Source: Chloranthus sessilifolius (lineage: Eukaryota > Streptophyta > Magnoliopsida > Chloranthales > Chloranthaceae). Taken from it: DNA of 64,000 nt. The DNA lies in NCBI GenBank assembly GCA_021018995.1, contig CM037590.1:105153097-105217096 (forward strand), given 5' to 3'. The notes under the pieces are model-generated. The model made no database searches, was not told where the DNA came from, and saw only the letters and a program-made list of their open reading frames with translations. The number at the start of each line of letters is the position of its first letter. Within the stretch, counting starts at the first letter, position 1. Of this stretch, positions 45,212 to 57,585 are shown one piece after another. Made by a program: the position numbers and the translations under genes.

Positions 45212-45387
45212 AATTTGTTTTAAAATAGGTAGACCTAAGTTTTCATTTTTATTTTTACATTAGTGCTAAACTATTCTATTGTTTATATCTGTGCAGTTAT
45301 TCATATCCATTTTGAAGAGGGGAATCTACTTTAAAAGGAATTATGAAGGTTTGCTGTGCATAAATCTGATTCTCTGTTCTGTGTTGT

Positions 45388-46927
45388 ATGTTTGGTAGGA
45401 GGACTCTCAACCCTGAGATTGTCCCTCTAAATTTAGAAGTTGAAAGGCTATTACGAACCAGACAAACAGCACAGAATTCTGCTGAAACAGTTACTATGGG
45501 TGAAGAACCTCGACTTTTGAGGGATTACTCTGCACCTGGTGCTTATAATTCTCCCTTTTGCATTCAGTTTCCTACTGTTGAAGGAAATTATGAGATCAAA
45601 TCATCGACTATCCAAATGCTTCCTTCCTTCCATGGGTTGAGTAAGGAAGATTCATACAAACATGTGGATGAATTCTTGTCTCTTTGCACCACATTCAACA
45701 TAGCTGGACTTGGTCCAGAGGCAACCAAGCTTAGGCTCTTTCCTTTTTCATTAAAGGACAAAGCTAGAGCATGGTTGTCTATGTTAAATAATAGTATCAC
45801 TTCTTGGAATGATTTGATTGTCAATTTTTAGCCAAATACTTCCCAATGTCTAAAACAAGCCAATTGAGACAAAGTATTATTTCCTTCTCACAAAACTCAA
45901 CTGAAACTTTCCATGAAGCATGGAAAAGGTTTAAGGAACTTTTAAGGCAATGTCCTCATCATCAAATTCCCTGATGGCAGCTTGTTCAAAGCTTCTATCA
46001 AGGAATTGATAAAAAAGGCAAGAATATGGTAGATGCTTCCTGTGGAGGCACTTACTTGCAAAAAGCAGTTGAGGAGGTTTGGGACTTATTTGAAGTAATT
46101 GGTGAAAACTCAACTCAACAGGAATCTTTGTCAAGAGATATTGAAAATCCTGCTAGGTTGAACAATCAAAGAAACCACCAAAGGAAAGATTTATGAGGTG
46201 AATGAGTTGGAAAGAAAGATGGATAATTTAACCACAAAGTTTGATAGATTGATGGACTCACTTAAAAATCCAATGGTTGCAAGAGTAGAGGAGGCATGTC
46301 TGATATGCCAGTCCCCTACTCATTCACTTGACCAATGTCCCGCTACACCACAGTTCCCAGATCTAGTGGTGGAACAAGCTCATCTTTGCCCAATCATTTG
46401 GACAGATGCGATCAAATGAATATCCATGGAGAGGGGAACCCAATTTCAGGTGGAGCCAGGGGAATTATCAATCACAACAGCAGCAACCAAAGAACCAAAT
46501 GCCTTTCAAAAGCGCTTTCGACCTTATCAAGAATTTTATGCCAAGCCAAATTTTCAGACCCATTCCACAACAACTCTGACAATTTGCTCCGGTTCAAATC
46601 CTTCGTGGTCCCCTTCTTTGAAGATCAAGTCCTAAATTCACTCGAATTTAGGATCTTTAACTCGTGAACTTTCACAGTCAGAGCATAAAGAAGATTGAAG
46701 AAACATTAGGTCAACTTTCAAATACTTTGGCCAAAAGAGAGGAAGGAAAGTTACCCAGCCAACCTTTGAACAATCCCAAAGGACAGTTCATGGTTGGAGA
46801 GGCTTCTATTTCACATGAAGAAGTAAAAACTGTCACAACTTTGAGAAGTGGAAGAATTATAAATAACAAAGTGGGTACTGAAGAAGAAAAAAGTGAGGAA
46901 AATGATAAAGATATGCAGCAGGAGTAG
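45388..46927 (+). pseudogene. gag of element A, broken
   Basis: Opens MFGRRTLNPEIVPL, similar to the B gag start, with EGNYEIKSSTIQMLPSFHGL, FNIAGLGPEATKLRLFPFSL and KAWLSMLNN-type capsid blocks. The frame breaks near 45830, and the rest of the capsid domain is in another frame. A zinc-knuckle CLICQSPTHSLDQCP lies near 46297, then a QSIKKIEETLGQLSNTLAK coiled coil at about 46675 in a third frame. At least three frame changes occur. Confidence 0.82.
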
Positions 46928-47065
46928 CATAATGTTAACAGTGGGGGTGTTGATGTACCTCAGAAAAATCAAAAAAATGAAAAACAAAAAAATCAAAAAG
47001 ATTCTGATAATGCTTCTAAAGCTGTAGATGAAGGACTAGTTCCTCATTTACCATTTCCTCATGCC

Positions 47066-50000
47066 ATGAAATCTGCATCCCCTTTTGATAAAGGGAACAC
47101 AAAAATAGATAAAATGATGGAGACTTTCAAGCAAGTCAAGATAAATATACCTTTGCTTGATGTAATCAAACAAATTCCAACATATACAAAATTTTTGAAG
47201 GATATTTGCACTCATAAAAGACAGTCTAGGATACAGTTATCCAAGAAGGTCTTTGCTGTGGAAAGAGTTAATCAAGTGTTGTCTATTACCACACCTCCTA
47301 AACTTCAAGATCCTGGAATCCCCACAATCCCTTGCATTATTGGGGAACATACCATTGAAAAGGCTTTATTAGATTTGGGTGCTAGTGTCAACCTGCTTCC
47401 ATATTCTGTATATGAGAAACTAGGTTTGGGAGAATTAAAACCCACTCATGTGGTGTTACAACTAGCAGACAGATCTGAAAGAAAGCCAGTTGGGATGATT
47501 GAGGATGTATTGGTGGGAGTAGATAAATTTTTCTATCCTGATGATTTTCTAGTTTTCGACATGGAACCTACAAAAAGCAAAACTTCCATCCCTGTCATTT
47601 TGGGAAGACCATTCCTGGCTACAGCAAATGCTTGCATTCAATGCAAGTCTGGTATTATGGAAGTCTCTTTTGGAAATATGAAGGTGAAATTAAATGTTTA
47701 TAATGCAGTCACACAGCCTCAATTCAGCTCTGAGGAATGTTTTCATGTTGATCTATTGGATGAACTGGTGGAAGAGACTTTACAACAGTTTTTGCAGTGT
47801 AAAGATTTAACCATAAATTCTAAAGATGCTTGGGGAAATTCCGAGGAAGAAACATTTTGTACCTCAAAGTCTGAGGAAGTAAATGCTGTGCAAGGAACTC
47901 ATAATCAATCAACAAGTTTCTCTTCTTGGAAACCTGCTATTCTTCCCCTTCCACAAACAACTACGATACCTTTGCTACCTTCTTTTCTCAGCCCACCTGA
48001 TGTAGAACTGAAGTAGTTGCTAGAAAATTTGAAATATGTGTTTTTAGGAGACCATAAACTATTGCCTGCGATTATTTCTTCCTCCCTCACAAAGGAGCAG
48101 GAGGAAGAGCTGTTGATTGTTTTGAAACAACATAAAAGGGCAATTGGCTGGACTATTGCTGATTTGGGAGGAATCAGTCTAACTGTTTGCATGCATAAAA
48201 TCCATTTGGAAGAAGATGCAAAGCCTTCTAGGGAAATGCAAAGGAGGTTGAACCCTCATATGCAAGAAGTGGTCATGAAAGAGGTTGTTAAGTTGTTAGA
48301 TGCAGGGGTCATTTACCCCATTTCAGATTCAGCTTGGGTGGCACCTACACAGGTGGTACCTAAGAAATCTGGGATCACTGTTGTAACCTCAGATTCTGGT
48401 GAGCTTATGTCAACCAGACAAACAATTGGGTGGAGGGTGCAGATTGATTTACGAAAATTAAATTCAATGACCAGAAAAGACCATTTCCCTCTCCCATTCA
48501 TTGATCAGATTTTAGATAAGCTAGCAGGAAAAGCTTATTACTGTTTTCTTGATGGTTACTCTGGTTACAACCAAATTCCTGTGTACCCACAAGATCAGGA
48601 AAAGACCACATTCACTTGCCCTTTTGGCACTTTTGCCTATAGGAGAATGCCTTTTGGTCTTTGTAATGCTCCTGCTACCTTTCAAAGATGCATGTACTCT
48701 ATTTTCTCTGATATGATTGACCAATTTATGGAGATTTTTATGGATGATTTTTCAATCTATGGAGACAGTTTTGCCCAGTGTTTACATCATCTCAAATTGG
48801 TGTTACAGAGATGTGAAGAAACCAATCTAGTTTTGAGCTGGGAGAAGAGCCATTTCATGGTCACCCAGGGCATTGTCCTTGGCCATGTTGTCTCCCACAA
48901 GGGCATTGAGGTACACAGAGCAAAAATTGATTTAATTGCACATTTACCACCTCCCAAAACTGTTAAACAAATCAGAAGTTTTCTGGACATCGGATTTCTG
49001 AAGGTTCATTAAGGACTTCAGTAAAATAACCAAGCCTCTTTGTCATTTATTGTGCCAAGATGTCCCTTTTGTTTTCAATAATGAATGCATGAAGGCATTT
49101 GAATTCTTAAAAAACTATTTGATTTCAGCTCCAATGTTACAGTCTCCAGATTCTTCACTGCCTTTTGAACTGATGTGTGATGCATCAGATTATGCTTTGG
49201 GAGCTGTCCTTGGACAGAGAAAGGATAAGCTGCCTCATGTCATAGCTTATGCCAGTAGATCAATGATTGATGTACAGCTCAATTACACAACAACTGAGAA
49301 GGAGCTGCTGGCAATTATTTTTGCTTTAGAGAAATTCAGGTCATATGTCTTGGGTTCACAAATAGTGGTGTTCACCGACCACTCTGCCTTGAAATACCTT
49401 CTGTCTAAGAAGGACACCAAACCAAGATTAATCAGGTGGATCCTCCTATTACAGAAATTTGATTTACAGATCAAAGATAAAAAGGGTGTGGAGAATGTGG
49501 TGGCTGATCACCTGTCTAAAATTTTAATTGCTGAGATTGATAGGCTGCCTATCAATGAATCTTTCCCTGATGAGCAACTTTTTGCTATTAGTATACACAC
49601 CCCTTGGTTTGCAAACATAGTCAACTTTTTAGCTACTGGAAGAATTCCTCAACATTGGAATAAAATGGATAAAGATCTTTTCTTCTCAAAGGTTAAACAT
49701 TTTATTTGGGAAGATCCTTATCTATTTAAGATTTGTGCAGACCAAATAATAAGAAGATGTGTCCCTGAAAAAGAATTTCATAGCATACTTTCTATGTGTC
49801 ATGAATAGGCCCGTGGAGGTCATTTTAGTGGAAACAAAACTGCTGCAAAGGTTTTGCAGTGTGGATTTTATTAGACTACACTTTTCAAAGATGCTCTCTC
49901 AAGACCTTGTAAGTCTTAGAATCGCGAAATTAGATTTCCAAGAGAAACTCAATGCCTTTACAGCCCATTTTGGTAGTTGAATTGTTTGATATTTGGGGGA

Positions 50001-50755
50001 TAGACTTCATGGGTCCCTTTCCTCCTTCCAATGGGTGTAATTTCATTTTAGTAGCTGTGGATTATGTATCCAAATGGGTTGAAGCCACAGCTACTAAAAC
50101 CAATGATCACAGAGTGGTTCTGAAAATTTTAAAGGATCACAATTTTTCCAGGTTTGGTTTTCCTAGAGCTATTATCAGTGATGGGGGAAGCCATTTTTGT
50201 AATAAACATTTTGAAGCTTTATTGAAAAAATACTCTGTGACTCATAGAGTAGCTACTCCATATCATCCACAAACTAGTGGACAAGTGGAGATTTCCAATA
50301 GAGAAATCAAACATATACTGGAAAAGACTGTGAAGAAGGACAGAAAGGATTGGTCCTTTAAGCTGAAATTGTGGGCATATAGGACATCCTATAAAACCCC
50401 AATTGGCATGTCCCCATTCAGGTTGGTCTATGGCAAAGCATGCCATTTACCAGTGGAGTTAGAATATAAAGCCTTTTGGGCTATTAAAACATTAAACATG
50501 GATCTGACTACTGCTGGTAATCACAGGAAATTGCAACTTGCTGAGTTGGAGGAGCTGAGAATGGATGCATACACCAATTCAAGATCTTACAAAGAGAAAG
50601 TCAAAGCCTTCCATGATAAAAATTTATTGAGAAAAGAGTTCACAGCTGGCTCTAAGGTATGGCTATTTAACTCAAAACTTAAGTTTTTTCCTCGAGAGCT
50701 GAGATCCAGATGGGAAGGGCCATATCATCGTCATTCATGCACTCTTCCGGGTTGA
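47066..50755 (+). pseudogene. pol of element A: protease, RT, RNase H, integrase
   Basis: Protease at about 47335-47640: LLDLGASVNLLPYSVYEKLG (DLGA active site) and VILGRPFLATANA. RT at about 48200-48960 with MPFGLCNAPATFQRCM and FMDDFSIYG. RNase H at 49050-49530 with MCDASDYALGAVLGQ, EKELLAI and FTDHSALKYLL. Integrase at about 49780-50755: the HHCC region is damaged near 49800-49940, while the core has [21 protein letters not shown] and [15 protein letters not shown], so the D-D-E triad is present. Breaks are a TAG at 48014, a frameshift near 48990, a TAG at 49806 and a second shift near 49940. No chromodomain. Confidence 0.92.
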
Positions 50756-50984
50756 CATTTTAGACTCAAGTGATGGAAGAATCTTGAAAGTAAATGGTCA
50801 GAGGCTCAAACCATGCATTGAAAATACCCAGGAGCCTGTGCTGCCCATCTATCATCAAGAACCTCCCCAAATCTGATGGTATACAACGGTACAATATGTT
50901 TTTGTTCTGTAGTTTTTGCATAGTTTTCTATTTCTCTATTTTTAGTCATGTTTGTTCTCTTTTCGAGAATTTTAAATATGTGAA

Positions 50985-51300
50985 AAATTAATTCGCAAAG
51001 TAAAAATTATCTTTTCGCAAAGTTAAATTTGCTTTTCGAAAAGGATCTGGATTTGTAACGAACTGCTCGAAAGCAATGATTTGCTTTTCAAATAGTTGTT
51101 TCTGAAGCCATTTGCTTTTCGAAAAGTTGTTTCTGAAGCTATTAGCTTTTCGAATGATACTGATGCCATTCTTTGTTGTAAAAAGGACTGTTTTGGAACT
51201 TTTCGAAAACTTAAAAATGACTTTGCGAAAATAACTTTGAGCATATTTAAACCCTTTCGAAGTAAGGGTTTCATATTCGAAAGCTTTCTGAGAACGTCCT
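50985..51300 (+). promoter_or_regulatory. TTCGAAAAG motif array and TATA upstream of the A accessory gene
   Basis: About ten copies of CTTTTCGAAAAG, CTTTTCGCAAAG, GCGAAAAT, TTCGAAAG occur between the end of pol and the accessory gene. They match the LTR array. CATATTTAAACC at about 51239-51250 is TATA-like. A leader with AAAACCCTAG follows. Confidence 0.6.
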
Positions 51301-51467
51301 GTTCCACAGAAACCCTATTTCTTTCTTTCCTTGCATGATTTTAGAATTCAGCCACACTTTTCTTCACATTTGTTCGATCATTTGAGCTTGAAGAGAGGGA
51401 TTTCAGCTTCTGGTTCTGGTGGATTTCAGCAAGCAAGCAACACGTTCAACCAAAACCCTAGATTTCG

Positions 51468-51557
51468 GTATTTTTTTGTGCATTTCCTCTGTTTATCATT
51501 TGCAAAGTTTGATTTTGTGTCAGCATTTGTTGTGGGCGTTTTTATACACAACTTTAG
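51468..51557 (+). other. candidate leader intron of the A accessory gene
   Basis: GTATTTTTTTG at 51468 and ACAACTTTAG ending 51557 frame a 90-base T-rich segment directly before the ATG at 51559. This fits a small plant intron in the 5' leader. B has a weaker, 54-base equivalent at 27218-27271. Confidence 0.4.
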
Positions 51558-51558
51558 A

Positions 51559-54012
51559 ATGAGGAAAGCTGAAAAATCACCGGCTACCATGTTCCCAAAA
51601 TCTTCTGCTAAGAAAATTAGCAAACCAACCCCAAAAGGAAAAATCAAAGCTTTAGCCAAAAGAAAACTATCAATGGATAGAGCTGATAGGATTGAGAAAG
51701 GGAAGAAGGTTAGACATGAGGAACCCATCCCAGCAGCTGCTAGTCCTGAGCCTGAGCTTCCTCCTCTGCCTATGCATTTGGTACTGCCAAATCCATTCAT
51801 TGAAGCTCAGAAGCTGATTCTTGAGCTTATCGTGGATGAAACTTTTTTCGTCAACAAACCGAACTATCAACTATCTTTAAGATACATTAGGGATGCCTCA
51901 CTGAGCAATATCCTTACCCCTCTGCCAGAGAAAATTTATCCGCGAATGGTGAAATTATGGTACCAAAACACGTAAAAGTGATGAGGAAAGATGTCGTCCC
52001 TACTCTTGTTATCTTTATTGATGATTGTGATCTAATCACACATATGAAGACATTGGGAATGCTTTGGGGTACCTTTTCAATATGATCCTGCGGTCCATTG
52101 GGCACTGTAGCGACCTCTTTCGAAGAAATGGTACATTTAACCCAAGGGATCGTTGGGAACCGGATATCCATAATGAGGAGAGACCTAGCACCTCAATTTT
52201 TACTGATGGATTCAATTTTGAGGGGAAATTTTTATGTCACTGGGCACAGCCAAGAAAGGAGGACACCAATTTTAGAGGCTCTCTTTCATTTTTCTAAGGG
52301 GCAATTTTTCAATGCCCCTATGTTCATTTTTGAAGCCATGGCTGATATTAGTGCCAAGTTGAAAAAAGAGCAGAAATTAGCTGGAATCTCATTTGGTAGA
52401 CTGATCACAGCCCTACTAAGAGCTAAATTTGACATTGATGACCAGGAGCCATTTGAAGTCATAGCTCCTCATACTTTTGGGAAAAAGGCTTGGACTACAA
52501 GCCAAGCAATGCTGAAAAGAATGAGAGAGGAAGGTGAGCCTGCACCTGCAATTGCTACTGAGCCTATCTGCGGTATTAGTGGACTCCATACATGAACACG
52601 CCTCAGTCCCTTAGAACCTGCTTTGCCAGACCCTGAGGTGACCAACTCTTTAGCTGCACCTATTCTTGAAGAAGCTGTCCTTCCTGTGGTGACCAGCTCT
52701 TCAGCTGCACCCATTCTTGAAGAAGTTGTCATTTTACCCTCCTCACCTAGTCCAGCTCCTGCCACTTCACCTATTCCAGCAGTCCCATCTCCCATACCCA
52801 CCATTATCCCAATTGCAGACTCCCCCTCTACACCAACCACTCCATCCATACTCACACCACCAATTTCTCCCACCATTGCCCAAGACTTGGCCACAGATTT
52901 TATTGAACAATCTCCTAGCACTCCTCTTCTCCAAAGCCTCTCAAGTTCACCTGCTCCTTCAGCCCACACACCTGAAGTAACCCATACCCCTGAACCTGAG
53001 CTTTTCACTACAGAGGCTTATTCATCATTGATGGGGTCTATTTTTGAAAACGTTGGGCTTGAATCTGTCCCTATACCGACCCTCCTCATTTCACTCACTT
53101 GGCTACTTCTCCCTTCTGACCATTTCACCCATTGCACCTCCACCATCCACTTGATTTTACATTACCTGCATACCATACCACCACACTTGAATCAATTAGC
53201 CAAATATTTACCTTTCTCCAATCCATCCAAGCCCAACTACAGATCAACACAGATAATCAGTGTGTGACCAATGTCCTTCTCCATACCTTAGCCTCCACAT
53301 CCCACACAACTACCTTTGCCACTGTACCTGCTGTTGATGGCCATGCTACCCAAACTGGACCTGAGGTAGTATTGGTTGATCCACCCACCCTCACCACTAC
53401 GCCCATGCTACCCAAAGCGAACTGAGGTAGCTTTGAGTCCCCTTCACCTCTCCTCACTTTCTCGATCAAGCCAATCGGACCGACCACAAGTCATCATACG
53501 GACCCTCTTCTCCCACTCCACAATTTGGGATACCTTTGGTCCCCTACCATTCCATTCCCATTCCCAGATTTGCCGCTCTCAAAAGGGCCATGGAAGAAAA
53601 TCCATATATTTGTCGAGATGTCCTCAAGGGGTTAGCTGATTTGCATGCTTACATTAGAACCCCTTATGAAAACCAGATTCGAAAATTGGAGTTATTCATG
53701 AAATTTGAGAGAGAGAAAATGAAGGACCTGCTAGGTCAAACTTTTCAGATGGTTAGGAGTGAGCAGCACAAGGTGACCATGTTGCAAGCACAGCTTGAAC
53801 AGGAAAAACTGAGGACTACTAGACTTGGAAAGTACATTTGCCTCACCAAAAAGATCAAATTAGAGGAATACACTGAGCTGCAAAACACAATCCAGGAGAA
53901 GGCTAAATCGAGTTCAGACTCCAATACTGATTCTAGTTCTGACTCTGACAGTGACTCTAGTTCTGATCCCATTGAACCAACTTATGATACAGATTTTGAC
54001 CCCAGTTATTAG
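51559..54012 (+). pseudogene. A accessory gene: putative plant transposon protein domain, broken
   Basis: The ATG at 51559 opens a basic N-terminus (SSAKKISKPTPKGKIKALAK, then KRKLSMDRADRIEKGKKVR), probably a nuclear signal. The transposon protein domain continues to about 52500 (GNFYVTGHSQERRTPILEAL, FEAMADISAKLKKEQK), matching B over the same stretch. A stop at 51973 and a frame change near 52090 interrupt it. 52600-53250 is Pro/Ser/Thr-rich; 53580-53870 is a charged coiled coil; the end is an acidic Ser/Asp repeat (SSDSDSDSSSD). No signal peptide or membrane segment is seen, so an envelope function is not supported. Confidence 0.7.
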
Positions 54013-54167
54013 ATCACATTGTACTTATCTGTGTTATGAGTTTGTAATATAAAATTATGGTTTTTCTTGTGTAATTACTGTGCATTTTTGTTCTTTCTTC
54101 TTGTCATTATGATTTCTGCTTGATTGTTTCTTTTCTTTGATTTAGACCAGTGCGGACCCTGCTTACC

Positions 54168-54186
54168 TTAGGTTTGGGGGTGTGGC
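54168..54186 (+). other. internal polypurine-tract-like site of A
   Basis: TTAGGTTTGGGGGTGTGGC is nearly identical to the terminal tract plus LTR start at 55701-55718 (TTAGGTTTGGGGGTGTGTT), 1.53 kb upstream of it. Confidence 0.6.
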
Positions 54187-54858
54187 AGAAATGTCAATAA
54201 TTGAGTTAACATCAATGCAGCTTATGATCAGCAGAATTTTTGAAAATGAAGTAATTTCACACCTGTTGTTTTGAAAAATGAGGAAGTTAAAAACTTTTTG
54301 AAATTAATTTCTAGTGTAATTCTAATACTTTCATGAAGTGAATGTCAGAAAATTTCCAAAAGAAAATTGATGTTTTAGTAAACCTAAAAAGAGAGAAAAC
54401 AGTGATGATATACCTCAGGAATTTGATAGAAAACCACACCCAGTGAGATTTGGACCTGAAATGTATTCTTTGGAGGTATGAATTGGCAATTTTTTCTGCT
54501 TTAGGGACTGTTTAAACCTGCTTGTTATCACTAGAAGTTACATATATCCAAGTTAAAATAGTTTGACAGCAATCATGATATTAAAGACATGATGTAAGGC
54601 CTCCTTTTAGACAGTTTGAACTTCAAAAAGCCCAACCTTTTGAAACTGCCCTTGATACACACCAATTGAGCTTTATAAATCCAAGATTTCTTTGAAACCT
54701 CATCAACCTCATTTAGCCTAACCCTCACTCTGAGAATTCAGAAGGTAAAGGAAAGAAACCTGAAGAAAGGTGAGTTGGGTAATAGTTTGGTAAAAAAATA
54801 ATTGAAGGCAATGATGTATCAGCAGAAGAAATGTGGCATTCCAGTCAATGTTGCTTTG

Positions 54859-54891
<33 letters not shown>

Positions 54892-55700
54892 AGGCATTTC
54901 ATTGGAAGTTTGAAAAAGATGGCCACTTTGGCTCTGAAAATTCAAAGAAGAGGATGAAATTGTGCTGAATTAAAGAAGGTGTGTCTATCACCTCCTTACC
55001 TTGACTGACTTCTCAATTTTGAACTCCATTCCACCCCTTTATTCTTGATAAATTTCACCCATAAGCCACATTACAACCCAAGTTAAAGTCCTTCGATCAA
55101 TGATGGATTGAGTCACATGGAGATAAGGATTTGTGTAATCTATGGTGAAAAGAGCGTTGAATTCGTAACTAAAAAGCAATGCCTATGCTCATGCTTACGC
55201 CTTATTTGTGGGTCAGAATCGCTCTTGAGCCGTGTGAAATAGTACAACTCTCTTACTTACATGTTGAGTGAAAACGTGAGAGTTGGGTTTGAAATCGACT
55301 TATTTGGAGAAACATCAAAGCTGGATTCTCCAACAGAAGGCAAGCTGATCATTAATTTTTCTTGTAAATAACTTTTTGACACAAATTGAGTGAATGGTAA
55401 GAGGGTTTACAGCAGAATTTTAGTTTTGAACTGATGTTTTCTTGAAAATCTTCTTCTTTTTGATGCGGTGTGAATAATGATTGGATGAAAGTTTTCTTTA
55501 ATGATCGCATTGATCTTAATCGATTTATTGGAGAAGTTTGTGGGTACCTTCATCGAAAACCCTCGAGACTTCACTCCTCCACTAGGGATCACCTAGGGGT
55601 TTAAAAGGCTTGTTGTATATGCTAAATGCAACTGTGTTCCCTACAAAAGTGGCTTTTTATTCTGTTTTTAATTTTGACTTTGCTAAGGGACTAGAAAAGC
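54187..55700 (+). other. conserved 3' noncoding region of A
   Basis: No supported gene. It contains the blocks shared with B and C, a 30-base A run near 54860, and the two-hairpin block at 55530-55610 (CTCGAGACTTCACTCCTCC variant, CACTAGGGATCACCTAGGGG). Confidence 0.65.
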
Positions 55701-55715
55701 TTAGGTTTGGGGGTG
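55701..55715 (+). other. terminal polypurine tract of A
   Basis: TTAGGTTTGGGGGTG directly precedes the 3' LTR start TGTTGAG and is the plus-strand primer site. Confidence 0.85.
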
Positions 55716-57580
55716 TGTTGAGAACTAGAAAATACCATGTTCCACCCTTTAACCTAGGCCTTGATAGACCCTTGAGAGAACTAAATAAGTGTTTTAAGTG
55801 CTTGTGTTACAGCTAACAATAAAGACAGACTTAACCATGAAAGCAGCCTAAAAGTGCCAAAAAGATGATAATCCATGTCGATCCAAAGGAAGAAAGAGAA
55901 GGGACAACCTCACTAGCTGTCAAAATGCTCGAATCAAGAGGCAAAGACCGTCTCAACCTTAAAAGAAATGTTGAGCAATTCGAACAGAAAAATGCACTAC
56001 AGAGTGCTTTTCGAAAAGAATCTGAACATTTCGAAAAGAACCTGAACTCTGCGAAAAGAACTAAAAGCTCCAGGCTTAGTTTTCGAAGAGCACCTAAACT
56101 CTTCGAAAGGATGATTGACCTATTCGAAAAGAAGAGAACTCCTTGTGAACAGAACCTGAACTTTGTGAAAAGAGCTTCAGGAGTCACAGTACCTTGCGAA
56201 AAGTTCCCTAAACTATGCGAAATGGTATTTTGGAGATTCCTAGCTTTTTCAAGGGTAATTCAGTAATCTTTTTCACGCATCCCAATGCATTTAAAAACCT
56301 AGGGACATTCCAGAAGATTCTAACCACGAAGCGAAGGCATATTCCACCCCATGTGAGCACTCGAAGATGAAATCACTTGGCGGGAACTTCTAGAAGCTCT
56401 AACAGATTTTCAAATTGCATAACAGAATTGATGCTTATGTCGCCTGATTGGCTGAACCAGATCGAGCAATTCTGATTGGCCAGAATAGATCTGGATCCTT
56501 GTGCTCAACTACCATTGGTTGATACAGATCTGAGCACTTCTGATTGGTCGATACGCATCTGAGCTAGACCTGGGGAAAACTATAAATAGATGAACCATTT
56601 GCCCAATTTGGGCATCCAGATTTTGAGTTTCATTCCTATTCCCCCATTTCCAAATCAGCTAGTTTGTCTGAAACCCCTGTAATAGCCTAACTTTTACTTG
56701 CAATTGAGAGCTGTGAGATACCTCTGTAATTCAAAAGAGAATTGTATTCAAGACTACAAATCTGAGAGCTGTTTAAGCTGTGCTCTGTAATTGTAATGGT
56801 GAATTTGAAAAGGTTGCTGTAAACCGTACATTCTCAATTGGATTCGTGTTAAGGGTTTCCTCTGATATCCTTATTGCACTAGACTCCTTTAGATTTACTA
56901 TTTTTCATGCAATTTCCCTTGATTCATTAACCCTGTGGGAATTAGTGTTTGTAACCTAATCTCTCACAACATTTGTAGTGATATTTCTTGTTTTAAATTA
57001 AGGGTTTAGATTAAAGACTATTGGATGGTCTGTGGCTATTGAAGTGGACAGACCATAGCCATAAGCCTAAATCTAATCCTTGAGTTAGATTTATTTCTCT
57101 TACATCTGTGCTTGTAGCCAGATGATGATTGGATCATCTCTCATTTGATTTGCAGTCATTCTCATTGTGTTTCAAGGACCAAATCAAAGTTAGATATTAT
57201 TTCTCCATTTTTATAAGTTTACATCAAAATTCCCCCAACTCAGATCTGGATCATTTAGTTTAACTTTTACTTTTATCATTTAGTTAATGTGACAAATTCA
57301 ACCTCCCATCTTATGTGCTTTGTAGATAGGATAAGAGGCCAGATCTGGTAGCTCAGATCTAGAGGTTTATCTTGCATTTTAAACAAATTCTCTGTGGACG
57401 ATCTTTTACTCACTTACATTTAAAACTTGCTACAATTGGCCCTGATCTTGCAGGCTAATTCACTTCTCTCTGTGCTGATATTTCTTTACTCTTTTTAATG
57501 TTCCAGATTCAGTATAACTTAGCAGTTGCAAACCTGTTTTCAAAACACAAATAAATCATGCACACTTAGAATAACCAACA
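55716..57580 (+). repeat. 3' LTR of element A
   Basis: 1,865 bp, TGTTGAGAAC to ATAACCAACA, with 5-base terminal inverted repeats TGTTG/CAACA. It is longer than the 5' LTR by a small insertion near 56500. The motif array is at about 55978-56225 and the TATA box near 56579-56590. Confidence 0.93.
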
Positions 57581-57585
57581 ATGAT

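Larger units (their letters stand above)
43332..57580 (+). mobile_element. complete Athila-type LTR retrotransposon A
   Basis: 14,249 bp with two ~1.86 kb LTRs, flanked by ATGAT (43327-43331 and 57581-57585). It contains a tRNA-Asp PBS, gag, protease, RT, RNase H, integrase without chromodomain, a separate accessory gene, an internal polypurine-like tract, conserved 3' noncoding RNA and the terminal polypurine tract. The LTR pair differs by only a few per cent by eye. Frameshifts and stops in gag, pol and the accessory gene make it inactive. Confidence 0.95.
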
